A DNA stretch of 57,603 bases from Sulfolobaceae archaeon (GCA_028277025.1 JAPYVG010000007.1:1-57603); one strand, 5' to 3'. Shown: positions 45,286 through 53,927, counted from the stretch's first letter. The notes: generated by a model not told the origin, from the letters alone. Numbers and translations: made by a program.

Positions 45286-45355
45286 ATCAACAAAAATTCG
45301 TTATAAACAAATATAAAAAGACTTCTATTAACACGAAAAAGGATTCAGCCCAGAG

Positions 45356-45429
<74 letters not shown>

Positions 45430-45469
45430 AACATTACCTATTAATATTCAAATTAAAAAATTTTAGCTA

Positions 45470-45526
45470 TAGGATGATGAACGATGGGCGGCTTGAGCTG
45501 TGATGAGCCATTGTAAATCTGATTAC
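45470..45526 (+). ncRNA. C/D box sRNA with two 16S rRNA guides
   Basis: In order on the plus strand: C box ATGATGA (45474-45480); guide ACGATGGGCGG (45481-45491); D' TTGA (45493-45496); C' GTGATGA (45500-45506); guide GCCATTGTAAAT (45507-45518); D box CTGA (45519-45522). Guide 1 can pair over 10 bp (one G-U) with the universal 16S segment CCGCCCGUCG; five bases above D' falls on C1402 (E. coli numbering). Guide 2 pairs over 9 bp with UACAAUGGC, also conserved in 16S. An AT-rich promoter-like tract lies at 45450-45464. Confidence 0.85.
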
Positions 45527-45570
45527 TAAGACAATTTAAAATGGTAATATTTGGTAAAATTAAATTGTGA

Positions 45571-45924
45571 ATGTCTTTATTAAGGAAGGAAAGGAAGGCT
45601 GAGAGGAGTGTAAAGGAAGGTAGGATTATACGTTTATCATTAGAAAATAGTAGAATTAGTGTTTATGTTTTTCTTGGTAAAAATAAAGATTATTTAATGT
45701 ATCAGAATTACTGTTCTTGTCCTTATTTCGCTTTTAAATCTCTGTATACTGAAAAAGATTTAGGGGGTTGTTATCATTTATTAGCGTTAAATAAAGCTCT
45801 TGAGAGAGATGTTGTTCTCACTATTTACGTCAGTGAAGATGTTTTTAAGGATGTAATATTCGAAATTTATACAATGGATAAGTCATTTATATTAAGAAAG
45901 TTAATAATGAGGAGAGGTTATTAA
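45571..45924 (+). CDS. SWIM zinc-finger domain protein
   Basis: 117 residues. The SWIM ligands are CSC at about 48-50 and CYH at about 67-69 (C-x-C-x16-C-x-H). The N-terminus is very basic. SWIM domains bind DNA or proteins; in archaea small SWIM proteins occur near recombination genes, but the role here is unknown. A TATA-like ATTTAAAATG lies about 33 nt upstream. The next small frame begins 1 nt after its stop. Confidence 0.8.
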   Translation: MSLLRKERKAERSVKEGRIIRLSLENSRISVYVFLGKNKDYLMYQNYCSCPYFAFKSLYTEKDLGGCYHLLALNKALERDVVLTIYVSEDVFKDVIFEIYTMDKSFILRKLIMRRGY

Positions 45925-45925
45925 A

Positions 45926-46114
45926 GTGGTTAGTGCATTTGAGGTTATATATTTAGGTGTTATAGGAACGTTAATTGGCGGTTTTATTTATGTTACCTTT
46001 GTAGAAGTGTTTAATACTGGTTTTAAAATAAAAATAGGTGGTGTAAGAAGGAGTGGGAGGGAGAAGAAAAAGAAGAAAGCAATTACTACTAAGACCAAAA
46101 CCAAAAATACCTAA
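45926..46114 (+). CDS. Small single-span membrane protein candidate, 62 aa
   Basis: GTG-initiated. Residues about 6-28 (EVIYLGVIGTLIGGFIYVTFVEVF) form one hydrophobic helix, followed by a very basic tail ([11 protein letters not shown]). The tail overlaps the start of the Elf1 gene by 62 nt, so part of its composition is dictated by that frame. It may be genuine because it starts right after the SWIM stop; no family recognised. Confidence 0.4.
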   Translation: MVSAFEVIYLGVIGTLIGGFIYVTFVEVFNTGFKIKIGGVRRSGREKKKKKAITTKTKTKNT

Positions 46115-46370
46115 AGTGTTTGAATGTCCGAGATGTGGTAAGGTTGCAGTTACGATTACAATCAAGGACGGAAAAGCAAAAATTCAATGTGGTAATTGCG
46201 GTTTATGTTCAGAATTTGAAGTCCCTTCTGTATTTGATGAAGCTAATGTTTACGGTAAATTCATAGATATGTATTTTGAAAATAAGCTGGAACCCTGTAA
46301 AGAGGAGGAAAAGAGTGAGGCCTCAAATGAAGGGGAAAGTGAAGAAGTACATAATGGATCTTCTGAGTGA
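46053..46370 (+). CDS. elf1: Transcription elongation factor Elf1 homologue
   Basis: 105 residues. A basic N-terminus (GGRRKRRKQ...[14 protein letters not shown]) leads into a four-Cys zinc ribbon CPRCG...[14 protein letters not shown], followed by [13 protein letters not shown], the archaeal/eukaryotic Elf1 layout. An acidic tail rich in Glu and Ser closes it. The start is GTG 46053. It overlaps the GGGP synthase gene by 56 nt. Confidence 0.88.
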   Translation: MGGRRKRRKQLLLRPKPKIPKVFECPRCGKVAVTITIKDGKAKIQCGNCGLCSEFEVPSVFDEANVYGKFIDMYFENKLEPCKEEEKSEASNEGESEEVHNGSSE

Positions 46371-47082
46371 AGGCAAGGTTCTACATTTTTCACTTTTTGA
46401 TCCAGATAAAGTAGACAAATCAGCTTACCAAATAGCGAGAGAACTAGTAAAGGCTGGAACTGATGCTTTTTTAGTTGGAGGAACGCTAGGTGTCTCGCAA
46501 GAGAGATTAGAGGAGATAATTTCAGTTTTAAAAGATTTTGGGTTACCTGTAATAATTTTCCCGAGTAACGTTAACTTATTATCAAATAAAGCTGACGCTA
46601 TTCTTTTCTTATCATTATTGAACTCTGATGATCTATATTACGTTGTAGGTGCTCAATTGATTGCTGCGCCAATAGTTAAAAAAATGGGGTTAGAAGCTTT
46701 ACCTACAGCATATATAATAGTCGGTTTTGGAGGTACAGCAGCCCATGTCGGTAGGGCTAGGGTAATTCCTTATGATAACATAGAGCTTGTTTTAGCATAT
46801 TCTCTTATGGCTAGGTACATGGGGATGGAGTTTATTTATTTAGAAGCGGGTTCAGGTGCTCCGGAGACTGTAAAACCTGAGGCAATTAAAATAGTTAAGG
46901 CAAACGTAGATGACGCTATAATTATAGTTGGGGGAGGTATTAGGGATGAGAATAGGGCTATTACTTTAGCTAATGCTGGAGCTGATATAATAGTAACGGG
47001 AAATATAATTGAACAAGATTCAGAGAAAGCGTTAAAAATTATAAAATCGATAAAAAGTGTGAGAAAAAATGCCATCAAGTAA
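46315..47082 (+). CDS. Geranylgeranylglyceryl phosphate synthase
   Basis: 255 residues from GTG 46315, six nt after GAGGAGG; ATG 46327 is an alternative, and the ATG at 46276 is unlikely. A TIM-barrel enzyme making the first ether bond of archaeal lipids from sn-glycerol-1-phosphate and GGPP. Motifs: [71 protein letters not shown] and [11 protein letters not shown]. It feeds the same pathway as the tetraether-synthase-like gene at 24.6 kb. Confidence 0.95.
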   Translation: MRPQMKGKVKKYIMDLLSEGKVLHFSLFDPDKVDKSAYQIARELVKAGTDAFLVGGTLGVSQERLEEIISVLKDFGLPVIIFPSNVNLLSNKADAILFLSLLNSDDLYYVVGAQLIAAPIVKKMGLEALPTAYIIVGFGGTAAHVGRARVIPYDNIELVLAYSLMARYMGMEFIYLEAGSGAPETVKPEAIKIVKANVDDAIIIVGGGIRDENRAITLANAGADIIVTGNIIEQDSEKALKIIKSIKSVRKNAIK

Positions 47083-47248
47083 AAAGAAGAAGGAAACTGT
47101 TCCCCTAGTGTCCATGGCTGGATTAATAAGATATTATGAGGAAGAGAAAGAGAAGGTTAAAATTTCGCCTACAGTGTTAATAATTATCGGAATCGCTTTA
47201 ATAGCAGGAGTTATTTTAGCATCGGTTTTAATTCCTCCACCAGTATAA
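47069..47248 (+). CDS. secG: Preprotein translocase subunit Sec61-beta (SecG-like)
   Basis: 59 residues, [20 protein letters not shown]...: a Lys-rich cytosolic start, [22 protein letters not shown] and one transmembrane helix (about residues 37-55, [19 protein letters not shown]) ending in PPPV. This is the archaeal Sec-beta pattern. It overlaps the GGGP synthase 3' end by 14 nt. It is small enough that automated calling can miss it. Confidence 0.92.
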   Translation: MPSSKKKKETVPLVSMAGLIRYYEEEKEKVKISPTVLIIIGIALIAGVILASVLIPPPV

Positions 47249-47257
47249 AGATATTTA

Positions 47258-47564
47258 TGGGAGCCCAGCAAGGGGGTCACGGGTTACTGAGGAAACTCCA
47301 GCCACCCGATCCCCATGGGAGCCTAAAAGGCTGGGGTAGTACCCCAGGCAACTACACAGAAACATTCCCAGTAAAGCGGGAAATGAAGATGAGTCCATTG
47401 TGACCTAGGTAACTGGGTCACATAGATGAGACCCGCTTTACTGGTTGAAATGGTAGTCCTCCCAGGTGAAAGTAAAGGGAGGATGAGTAGGGGGATCCGA
47501 CTCCCTTGAGAACGCTAAGTCAAATCCCCCTAAATACAGAAGCTGGGTTATTGCTGGGCTCCCA
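47258..47564 (+). ncRNA. rnpB: RNase P RNA
   Basis: 307 nt. The ends TGGGAGCCCAGCAA (47258-47271) and TTGCTGGGCTCCCA (47551-47564) form P1. Conserved elements are GAGGAAACTCC (47289-47299, CR-I) and ACAGAAAC (47356-47363, CR-II). CCAGTAAAGCGGG (47368-47380) pairs with CCCGCTTTACTGG (47432-47444) as a long helix. It is GC-rich against its surroundings. A TATA-like GGTTTTAATTC at 47224-47234 inside the Sec61-beta gene would start transcription near 47255. Confidence 0.93.
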
Positions 47565-48051
47565 TAATTTTATTTAGTATGCCCTTTTCTATTAGTAAAA
47601 TCTCTTTATCGTCTTTCCCTCTGTATCCTTCTAATAATTCGCGGTTTAATTCCAAAAAAGTATGACCCCACTTCACAGTATTTAATATTTTTAAGGCTTC
47701 CTCAACATAATCCAATATATACAAAGTGGCAGCTATTGCTTCTAATGTAGAGAGTTTATAAGCAATTCCATAATGAACTGGATTAGCGGCAAATAAAATC
47801 GGTAATCTTCTATGGGCTCCTTTTAATCTAAATTCTTCTACACTATTATTATTCCATGAGGTATCTATTGCAGTTATTCCGGCTTTTTCAGCCATGTTTT
47901 TATCCTTAATAGACAGAATAATATTAGAATAAGGATCGAGTATAATACCATAACCTTTTATAGTCTTTTTAGCTAAGCCGAGTTTAACTAGTTTTTTTCC
48001 GGTACATTTCTTTGGGTCATCCTTATGATAATCTATAATATATATTTTCAT
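47548..48051 (-). CDS. tsr3: 18S/16S rRNA aminocarboxypropyltransferase Tsr3
   Basis: 167 residues. [24 protein letters not shown] at the start, [57 protein letters not shown] and [12 protein letters not shown] are Tsr3 (DUF367) hallmarks. It transfers acp from SAM to a small-subunit rRNA base in a late assembly step. Its 3' end overlaps the RNase P RNA gene by 17 nt on the opposite strand. Confidence 0.93.
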   Translation of the reverse strand: MKIYIIDYHKDDPKKCTGKKLVKLGLAKKTIKGYGIILDPYSNIILSIKDKNMAEKAGITAIDTSWNNNSVEEFRLKGAHRRLPILFAANPVHYGIAYKLSTLEAIAATLYILDYVEEALKILNTVKWGHTFLELNRELLEGYRGKDDKEILLIEKGILNKIMGAQQ

Positions 48052-48105
48052 TAATACTCATAAAATTCTTATAACTTTATTTCTAATAAACCTTCTCGGA
48101 TTAAA

Positions 48106-48357
48106 ATGGCATCAGCAATCGTTCTCATAAATACGGATGCGGGAGGGGAGGAAGAAGTTTTCGAAAAATTAAGGGAAATGAAAGAAGTATCGGAAGTTCA
48201 TGTAGTTTATGGAGTATACGATATAGTTGCGAAAGTTGAGGCGGACTCTTTAGATAAGTTAAAAGATTTCGTTACTAATACAATAAGAAAGCTTCCAAAG
48301 GTGAGATCAACATTAACTATGATTATTGTAGAGGGGAAAAGTGTAGTGAAGAAATGA
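48106..48357 (+). CDS. Stand-alone Lrp/AsnC ligand-binding (RAM) domain protein
   Basis: 83 residues. AIVLINTDAGGEEEVFEKLREMKEVSEVHVVYGVYDIVAKVEADSLDKLKDFV...RSTLTMIIVE is the RAM fold without its helix-turn-helix. Such proteins bind amino acids and can pair with full Lrp regulators. It is coupled to tiaS by an ATGA overlap. Confidence 0.9.
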   Translation: MASAIVLINTDAGGEEEVFEKLREMKEVSEVHVVYGVYDIVAKVEADSLDKLKDFVTNTIRKLPKVRSTLTMIIVEGKSVVKK

Positions 48358-49649
48358 TTTATGTTTTAGGAATAGATGACCATGACTCACAAATAGGCGG
48401 ATGCACTACTCATTTCTCTACTTTATTAATCAAATATCTAATTGAAAAAGAGGGAATTTCATTAGTAGATTTTCCTTCATTAGTAAGGCTTAATCCTAAT
48501 ATTCCATGGAAGACTAGAGGAAATGGAAGTGTAAAAATAGTGTTTAAAAGTAGTAGAGATATTCACGATCTGTTAGATATTATATGGGATAAAAGCATCG
48601 AATACACAACAGAAATATCTAAGGCTGACAAGTTTAATCGCAAGCCCGGTGTTGCATTAACAGAATTTAACACATCTATCTTAGAGGGAATTAATTGGGT
48701 TTACAAGAAAGCTTTAACAGACGTAATACCTATAGATTTAGCTAAGAAAATAGCGGAGAAATATAATATTTTAATAAGGGGAGATAGAGGAGTCATAGGC
48801 AGTATTGCAGCTTTAGGGTTTAATTCAGATAAATTCACTTATGAACTATTAACTTACAGGAATATTGATGAAGAAAGGAAAGTTAATGAAGAAAGCGTAA
48901 TTGCTTTTGAGGAAAAATATTTTCCTAAAGTATTTGCGAATTATGATTTTATAAAGCATAAAGCGTTAATTTCTCCTCATGGTAACGACCCTGTATTATA
49001 TGGTGTTAGGGGTTTAGATCCTTATATTTTACTTAACGCCCTTGAGGAGATCAAGACTGAGAATAAAATTGAAAACTCGATGATATTTAAGAGTAATCAA
49101 GCTACGGATTCCCATATAGTAGTCTCTGGTACTTTATATCAAACTGCAACAACGCGAGTTAAGGTTAAAGAGGTCAAGATCCTTAAAGGGGGCGACGTCA
49201 TAGTAACTGGTGAAAATGGAGATCATATAATTTTCTATAAGGAAACTGGGGAGTTAAATTTAGCAGCACAGCAACTTATTAATGGTGATGAAATAGAAGT
49301 TATAGGTGCAATAAAGCCCTCTATTCAGTATGGTAAGATAATTGAGGCTGAAAGATTCACAATTATCTCTTTATCTACTTTTAAATCTATGAATCCGAAA
49401 TGTCCAATGTGTGGTGGCTCTAGCGAATCTTTAGGGAAAGGTAAGGGTTTTAGATGTAAGAAATGCAATTACATATTTTTTGGTAACAAGGTTAATGTTG
49501 AGATTGAGAGGGGTTTATTAAAAAGTACGTATCAATCGAGAGTGTATAGACATTTAACTAAACCCATTTTCCTAGAAGTTTCCCCAGTTATCATAAATGA
49601 CGTTAACGAAATAAATAGGCTTGTGAGATATCTGCTTAAAATTAACTGA
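48354..49649 (+). CDS. tiaS: tRNA(Ile2) 2-agmatinylcytidine synthetase TiaS
   Basis: 431 residues. GIDDHDSQIGGCTTHFSTLL, LVRLNPNIPWKTRGNGSV, IRGDRGVIGSIAALGF, HGNDPVLYGVRGLDP and a C-terminal zinc ribbon CPMCGG...CKKCNY make this TiaS. It modifies the wobble C34 of tRNA-Ile(CAU) with agmatine so that it reads AUA only. The archaeal-specific gene is essential in general. The preceding RAM-domain gene is translationally coupled. Confidence 0.95.
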   Translation: MIYVLGIDDHDSQIGGCTTHFSTLLIKYLIEKEGISLVDFPSLVRLNPNIPWKTRGNGSVKIVFKSSRDIHDLLDIIWDKSIEYTTEISKADKFNRKPGVALTEFNTSILEGINWVYKKALTDVIPIDLAKKIAEKYNILIRGDRGVIGSIAALGFNSDKFTYELLTYRNIDEERKVNEESVIAFEEKYFPKVFANYDFIKHKALISPHGNDPVLYGVRGLDPYILLNALEEIKTENKIENSMIFKSNQATDSHIVVSGTLYQTATTRVKVKEVKILKGGDVIVTGENGDHIIFYKETGELNLAAQQLINGDEIEVIGAIKPSIQYGKIIEAERFTIISLSTFKSMNPKCPMCGGSSESLGKGKGFRCKKCNYIFFGNKVNVEIERGLLKSTYQSRVYRHLTKPIFLEVSPVIINDVNEINRLVRYLLKIN

Positions 49650-49715
49650 ACAACTTGAATCTTACAATTCTCTTGCATTTGTGGTTAAGGATTCCTTTAA
49701 ACTCGTGGTAAAATA

Positions 49716-49790
49716 CGGGCCCGCCGGGACTTGAACCCGGGACCTTGGGTTCCGGAGACCCACGCTCTATCCTGGCTGAGCTACGGGCCC
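49716..49790 (-). tRNA. tRNA-Arg (CCG)
   Basis: 75 nt. The acceptor GGGCCCG pairs with CGGGCCC, the D stem is GCTC/GAGC, the anticodon stem TGGGT/ACCCA closes loop CTCCGGA (anticodon CCG), and the T arm is CCGGG/CCCGG. The discriminator is G. No intron and no CCA. Confidence 0.95.
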
Positions 49791-49869
49791 TTTCCTAATT
49801 CTCTATTTGTAAATTCTACTAATAAGTTAGTAGGAAATTTTTTTAAGTAATTAGATGGTGAGATGAGTG

Positions 49870-49962
49870 GTGAAAGCTTTGGTTTTTGAAGAGGATTGGG
49901 AAGAGGATTTCGAGGAAGAAGACTGGGAAGAGGAAGAGGATTGGGAAGAGGAGGAATGGTAA
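49870..49962 (+). CDS. Acidic tryptophan-repeat microprotein, 30 aa
   Basis: GTG-initiated frame, 7 nt after GGTGAG (49857-49862): after KALVF it is Glu, Asp and Trp only, apart from one Phe, with Trp at 10, 19, 25 and 30. The underlying DNA repeats GAAGAGGATTGG with variation. A possible promoter TTTTTTTAAG lies at about 49837. It sits between tRNA-Arg and the ABCE1 gene (41 nt to its GTG), same strand. No family known to me; translation is inferred from the ribosome-binding site and from Trp codons, which chance repeats seldom keep in frame. Confidence 0.5.
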   Translation: MKALVFEEDWEEDFEEEDWEEEEDWEEEEW

Positions 49963-50003
49963 TTTCAAATTTTTTCTCCTCTAATTTAGTTTAGGGGATT
50001 AAA

Positions 50004-51815
50004 GTGAGAGTTGCAGTAATAAATTATGACTATTGTAAACCGGATAAGTGTAATATAGAATGTATATCCTTTTGTCCGATAAATAGGTCTGGGGGTAAGG
50101 CTATTGAATTAGCAGAGATTGTAAAAGGTAAACCAGTAATCTATGAAGAAGCTTGTATAGGTTGTGGTATTTGTATTAAAAAATGTCCTTTTAATGCGAT
50201 AGATATAGTTAATTTGCCAGATGAGTATGGTAAAGATGAGATACATAGGTATAAGGTTAATGGATTTAAACTCTTCGGTATGATCACTCCAAAAAGAGGG
50301 TATATAATAGGTCTTTTGGGAAAGAACAGTACTGGTAAATCCACTATTTTAAGACTTCTCAGTGGAGAATTAATTCCTAATTTTGGGGATCCTAATCTTA
50401 AACCTACTAAAGAGTTTGTATTAGAGAAGTTTAAAGGAAAAGAATTATATGATTACTTTTACTCTTTATATAATAATAAGATTAAAGTGGTGCACAAAAT
50501 TCAGTACGTTGAATATGCTAGTAAGTTTTTACAGGGAACTGTAAAGGAGTTACTAACTAAAGTAGATCAGAGGGGAAAGGTGGATGAAGTTAAGGAATTA
50601 TTGGACCTTTCATCTTTTTGGGATAAAAACGTGAAATATTTAAGTGGAGGAGAACTACAAAAATTATTAATTGCAGCAGCACTTCTAAAGGAAGCTGACG
50701 TATATTTATTTGATGAGCCTTCCTCATATCTTGATATTAGAGAGCGTATTAATATGGCTAATGCTATCAGAGAGCTCACAAAGGGTAAATACGTAGTTGT
50801 TGTGGAACACGATTTAATAGTACTAGATTACTTAGCGGATTTAATAAATATTATATATGGTAAGAGCTCTGTTTACGGAAGGGTTTCAAAAACGTATAGT
50901 AATAGGGTAGGAATTAATAACTTTTTACGCGGTTATTTGCCAGCAGAGAATGTGCAGATAAGGCCAGATGAAATTAAGTTCAACCTTAAGGATTTAACTG
51001 ACTTAGATCTTAACCCTCATGCTCAACAGAAAGTGATTTGGACTAATATTTATAAGAAATTAGAGGGTTTTGAATTAAGAGTTGAGGAAGGTTTTGCAAG
51101 AGAGGGGGAAGTAATAGGTATAGTTGGGCCTAATGGTATTGGTAAGACTACGTTTATGAGGATCCTTGTGTCTGAAATAAAGCCCGATGAGGGTAGTGTT
51201 CTGACCGAAGGACTAAGCTTATCCTATAAACCGCAGAAATTAGCTCCTAATTTTGACGGTACTGTTCAACAATTTCTAGAGAACGTTAGAAAAGACGTTT
51301 TATCTTCATCCTCCTGGTTCTTTGAGGAAGTAATTAAAAGACTTAATTTGCATAGAATTTTAGAATCTAATGTAATGGATTTAAGTGGTGGAGAGTTACA
51401 GAAATTATATATAGCTGGTGCATTGGCCAAAGAGGCCGATATTTATGTTATTGATGAACCTTCCTCATATCTAGATGTTGAAGAAAGATATATAGTAGCT
51501 AAAGCAATAAAGAGGGTAACTAGGGAAAGAAAGAGTGTTACTTTTATGGTAGATCATGATTTATCCCTTCACGATTATATTGCGGATAGAATAATGGTAT
51601 TCAGCGGAATCCCCGGAAGTAGAGGTTATGGGAAGAAACCCCAGACATTGAGCTCTGGGATGAACGAGTTCTTAAAGGAGCTTGGTATTACGTTTAGGAG
51701 AGATATTGATACTGGTAGACCTAGAGTTAATAAACCAGGAAGTTATCTTGATAGACTTCAGAAAGAGAGTGGAGAATATTATTCGATGAAGTTCTTGAAA
51801 GAAGACTCCACGTAA
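50004..51815 (+). CDS. abcE1: Ribosome recycling factor ABCE1 (Rli1)
   Basis: 603 residues. The N-terminal Fe-S domain has Cys at 11, 16, 20, 24 and 51, 54, 57, 61 (two 4Fe-4S clusters). Two ABC ATPase domains follow: Walker A GKNSTGKST and GPNGIGKTT, signature LSGGELQK in both, and Walker B LFDEPSSYLD and VIDEPSSYLD. It splits 70S ribosomes with aRF1/Pelota. The start is GTG 50004. It probably shares transcription with the acidic microprotein just upstream. Confidence 0.97.
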   Translation: MRVAVINYDYCKPDKCNIECISFCPINRSGGKAIELAEIVKGKPVIYEEACIGCGICIKKCPFNAIDIVNLPDEYGKDEIHRYKVNGFKLFGMITPKRGYIIGLLGKNSTGKSTILRLLSGELIPNFGDPNLKPTKEFVLEKFKGKELYDYFYSLYNNKIKVVHKIQYVEYASKFLQGTVKELLTKVDQRGKVDEVKELLDLSSFWDKNVKYLSGGELQKLLIAAALLKEADVYLFDEPSSYLDIRERINMANAIRELTKGKYVVVVEHDLIVLDYLADLINIIYGKSSVYGRVSKTYSNRVGINNFLRGYLPAENVQIRPDEIKFNLKDLTDLDLNPHAQQKVIWTNIYKKLEGFELRVEEGFAREGEVIGIVGPNGIGKTTFMRILVSEIKPDEGSVLTEGLSLSYKPQKLAPNFDGTVQQFLENVRKDVLSSSSWFFEEVIKRLNLHRILESNVMDLSGGELQKLYIAGALAKEADIYVIDEPSSYLDVEERYIVAKAIKRVTRERKSVTFMVDHDLSLHDYIADRIMVFSGIPGSRGYGKKPQTLSSGMNEFLKELGITFRRDIDTGRPRVNKPGSYLDRLQKESGEYYSMKFLKEDST

Positions 51816-51847
51816 GTTTTTTATATTGATAGTTAAATTATACTCCA

Positions 51848-53011
51848 ATGAAGACCACTATAAGTGTTATAAAAGCAGATATAGGTAGTTTAGCCGGTCA
51901 TCATGTAGTCCACCCAGATACTATGGCTGCAGCAAGTAAGATCTTAGCAGACGCAAAGAGTAAGGGAATTCTAATAGATTATTATATTACACATGTTGGT
52001 GACGATTTACAATTAATAATGACGCATACCAGGGGGGAATTAGATCCTAAAGTTCATGAGACTGCATGGAATGCCTTTAAGGAGGCTGCTAGAGTTGCTA
52101 AAGAACTAGGGCTTTATGCTGCTGGTCAAGATCTGCTTTCAGACTCTTTCTCTGGAAATGTAAGAGGTCTAGGACCCGGTGTTGCAGAAATGGAGATTGA
52201 AGAAAGGCCCTCTGAACCTATAGCAATATTTATGGCAGATAAGACAGAGCCAGGTGCTTTTAATTTACCTCTTTATAAAATGTTTGCAGATCCGTTTAAT
52301 ACTCCAGGGCTTGTGATAGATCCAACCATGCATGGTGGATTTAAATTTGAGGTACTAGACGTCTATCAAGGGGAGGCTGTAACATTATCTGCTCCGCAAG
52401 AACTTTATGATTTACTTGCTTTAATTGGAACTCCAGCAAGATATGTAATTAGAAGAGTTTATAGGAATGAAGATAATATGTTAGCAGCTGTAGTATCTAT
52501 AGAGAGATTAAACTTAATCGCGGGTAAATATGTTGGTAAGGATGATCCAGTAATGATAGTTAGATTACAACATGGTTTACCAGCATTAGGTGAGGCTTTA
52601 GAAGCTTTCACTTTTCCGCACCTAGTTCCAGGATGGATGAGAGGGAGTCATTATGGTCCTTTAATGCCTGTGTCTCAAAGGGATGCTAAAGCTACAAGAT
52701 TTGACGGTCCTCCGAGGCTTATAGGTTTAGGATTTAATGTTAAAAATGGTAAGTTAGTAGGTCCTTCAGACTTGTTTGATGATCCAGCATTTGATGAGGT
52801 TAGGAGGCTAGCCAATATTATAGCTGATTACATTAGGAGGCACGGTCCATTTATGCCTCATAGATTAGAACCAACAGAGATGGAGTATACGACATTGCCT
52901 CTTATACTAGAGAAATTAAGGCCTAGATTTAAGAAGGAAGCAGACATGTATAAGGTTAAGGAGAGTATTTACGCAAAAGAGGAAAAAGCGCAAGAGGCTA
53001 CACACGATTAA
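51848..53011 (+). CDS. fbp: Fructose-1,6-bisphosphate aldolase/phosphatase
   Basis: 387 residues. The bifunctional archaeal enzyme of gluconeogenesis (class V FBPase). DIGSLAGHHVVHPDTM, HVGDDLQLIMTHTRGE, AGQDLLSDSFSGNVRGLGPGVAEME, KTEPGAFNLPLYKMFADPFNTPGLVIDPTMHGGFKFEV and YVGKDDP form its signature; Tyr228 and Lys231 here correspond to the Schiff-base pair (229/232) described for the family. It appears nearly identical to the S. tokodaii enzyme as I remember it. It lies 32 nt after abcE1. Confidence 0.97.
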   Translation: MKTTISVIKADIGSLAGHHVVHPDTMAAASKILADAKSKGILIDYYITHVGDDLQLIMTHTRGELDPKVHETAWNAFKEAARVAKELGLYAAGQDLLSDSFSGNVRGLGPGVAEMEIEERPSEPIAIFMADKTEPGAFNLPLYKMFADPFNTPGLVIDPTMHGGFKFEVLDVYQGEAVTLSAPQELYDLLALIGTPARYVIRRVYRNEDNMLAAVVSIERLNLIAGKYVGKDDPVMIVRLQHGLPALGEALEAFTFPHLVPGWMRGSHYGPLMPVSQRDAKATRFDGPPRLIGLGFNVKNGKLVGPSDLFDDPAFDEVRRLANIIADYIRRHGPFMPHRLEPTEMEYTTLPLILEKLRPRFKKEADMYKVKESIYAKEEKAQEATHD

Positions 53012-53050
53012 TTTTTTACTCCTTTACTTTACTTTTATCTGGGGTTGCTC

Positions 53051-53284
53051 ATGGGTAATGTGTATACTAAAGATATTAAGAGGGTTTCGATAGAGTTATA
53101 TGGTAAACTTAAAGATCAAGTTACAACAGACTTTGCAAAGAATAAGAAACTAGTGGAGGAATATGTTGATGTCCAGTCTAAGAAAGTGAGAAATAGAATT
53201 ACAGGTTATTTAACCAGATATGCTAAGTTAATCAAGGAGAAAAGCGAGAAAAAGGAGGAGATAGAAGAAAGCGAAGAAATATGA
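53051..53284 (+). CDS. rps17e: 30S ribosomal protein S17e
   Basis: 77 residues from ATG 53051 ([16 protein letters not shown]); an upstream in-frame TTG adds only two residues. The NVYTKDIKR...[45 protein letters not shown] segment is diagnostic. A highly charged tail of about 12 residues follows. The stop overlaps the MoaD-like gene by 4 nt. Confidence 0.95.
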   Translation: MGNVYTKDIKRVSIELYGKLKDQVTTDFAKNKKLVEEYVDVQSKKVRNRITGYLTRYAKLIKEKSEKKEEIEESEEI

Positions 53285-53535
53285 GTATTACAATAGTTTT
53301 TAAAGGTCCTTTAATTTCTAGGTTTGGAAAGGAGAAAATAGAAGTTAATTCAAATTCAAGCTTAGAGGATATTCTTTTTAAAATAGATAATGAAAACATA
53401 ATAATCTCTAAAGATAAGAAAATTAAAGCTGGTTATATTATACTGATAAATGGTAAAGATTATAGGTTGTCTAATACTAGTCAGTTAAAAGATGGTGATA
53501 TAATAGAAATTTTGCCTATTAATCATGGTGGATAA
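53281..53535 (+). CDS. Ubiquitin/MoaD/ThiS-like small protein, GG terminus
   Basis: 84 residues with a beta-grasp pattern ([21 protein letters not shown] ... LEDILFKI ... [13 protein letters not shown] ... [11 protein letters not shown]) ending in Gly-Gly. A C-terminal GG is the adenylation site of MoaD, ThiS and the archaeal SAMP/Urm1 modifiers. No E1 or MoaE gene is adjacent. The start overlaps S17e and the stop overlaps the Cgi121-like gene by 11 nt, so the three are co-translated. Sulfur carrier or protein modifier cannot be decided from sequence. Confidence 0.8.
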   Translation: MSITIVFKGPLISRFGKEKIEVNSNSSLEDILFKIDNENIIISKDKKIKAGYIILINGKDYRLSNTSQLKDGDIIEILPINHGG

Positions 53536-53908
53536 TTTGATTGCAATAGAAAAAATTAGCGAAAATATCAATGAAAAAGAAGTAATAAGGTTTGATGGAA
53601 AGTGCGTATATCAAGTAGTTTACTTTTTACCACCAAGAGAGGTTGTTCAGCAAGCTTGTGAAATTATCAATTATATAATAAGAGAGAACAGAGTAACTCG
53701 TATTAAATCTCTGCCTATTCTTTTCTTATTATTACTTACTAATAAACGTAATATAAATGATGCAATTGAAGCTAGCAAGAATGGGAATGAACGTTATTTA
53801 ATTAAGTGTTGTATTAGTAATCAAATGGAAAAAATAAGCGTTTCTGAAAAAAGAGTTAGATATTTACTTTCGCTTAATGCGATAAATTCGATTGACTGGC
53901 TCTCTTAA
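53525..53908 (+). CDS. KEOPS subunit Cgi121-like protein
   Basis: 127 residues. Residues about 40-100 (REVVQQACEIINYIIRENRVTRIKSLPILFLLLLTNKRNINDAIEAS) follow the Cgi121 scheme of a helix carrying an early A/H, then E-L-L-LLL-nI-A. Cgi121 binds tRNA and activates KEOPS in t6A synthesis. Two of the usual residues are changed, so the assignment is tentative. Start overlaps the MoaD-like gene. Confidence 0.55.
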   Translation: MVDNLIAIEKISENINEKEVIRFDGKCVYQVVYFLPPREVVQQACEIINYIIRENRVTRIKSLPILFLLLLTNKRNINDAIEASKNGNERYLIKCCISNQMEKISVSEKRVRYLLSLNAINSIDWLS

Positions 53909-53927
53909 AATATTTTGTTTTTAAGTC

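Noticed and set aside
46276..46314. GGGP synthase extended to ATG 46276
   Set aside because: The extra residues ([10 protein letters not shown]) lie wholly within the Elf1 gene and lack a ribosome-binding site, whereas GTG 46315 follows GAGGAGG at normal spacing.
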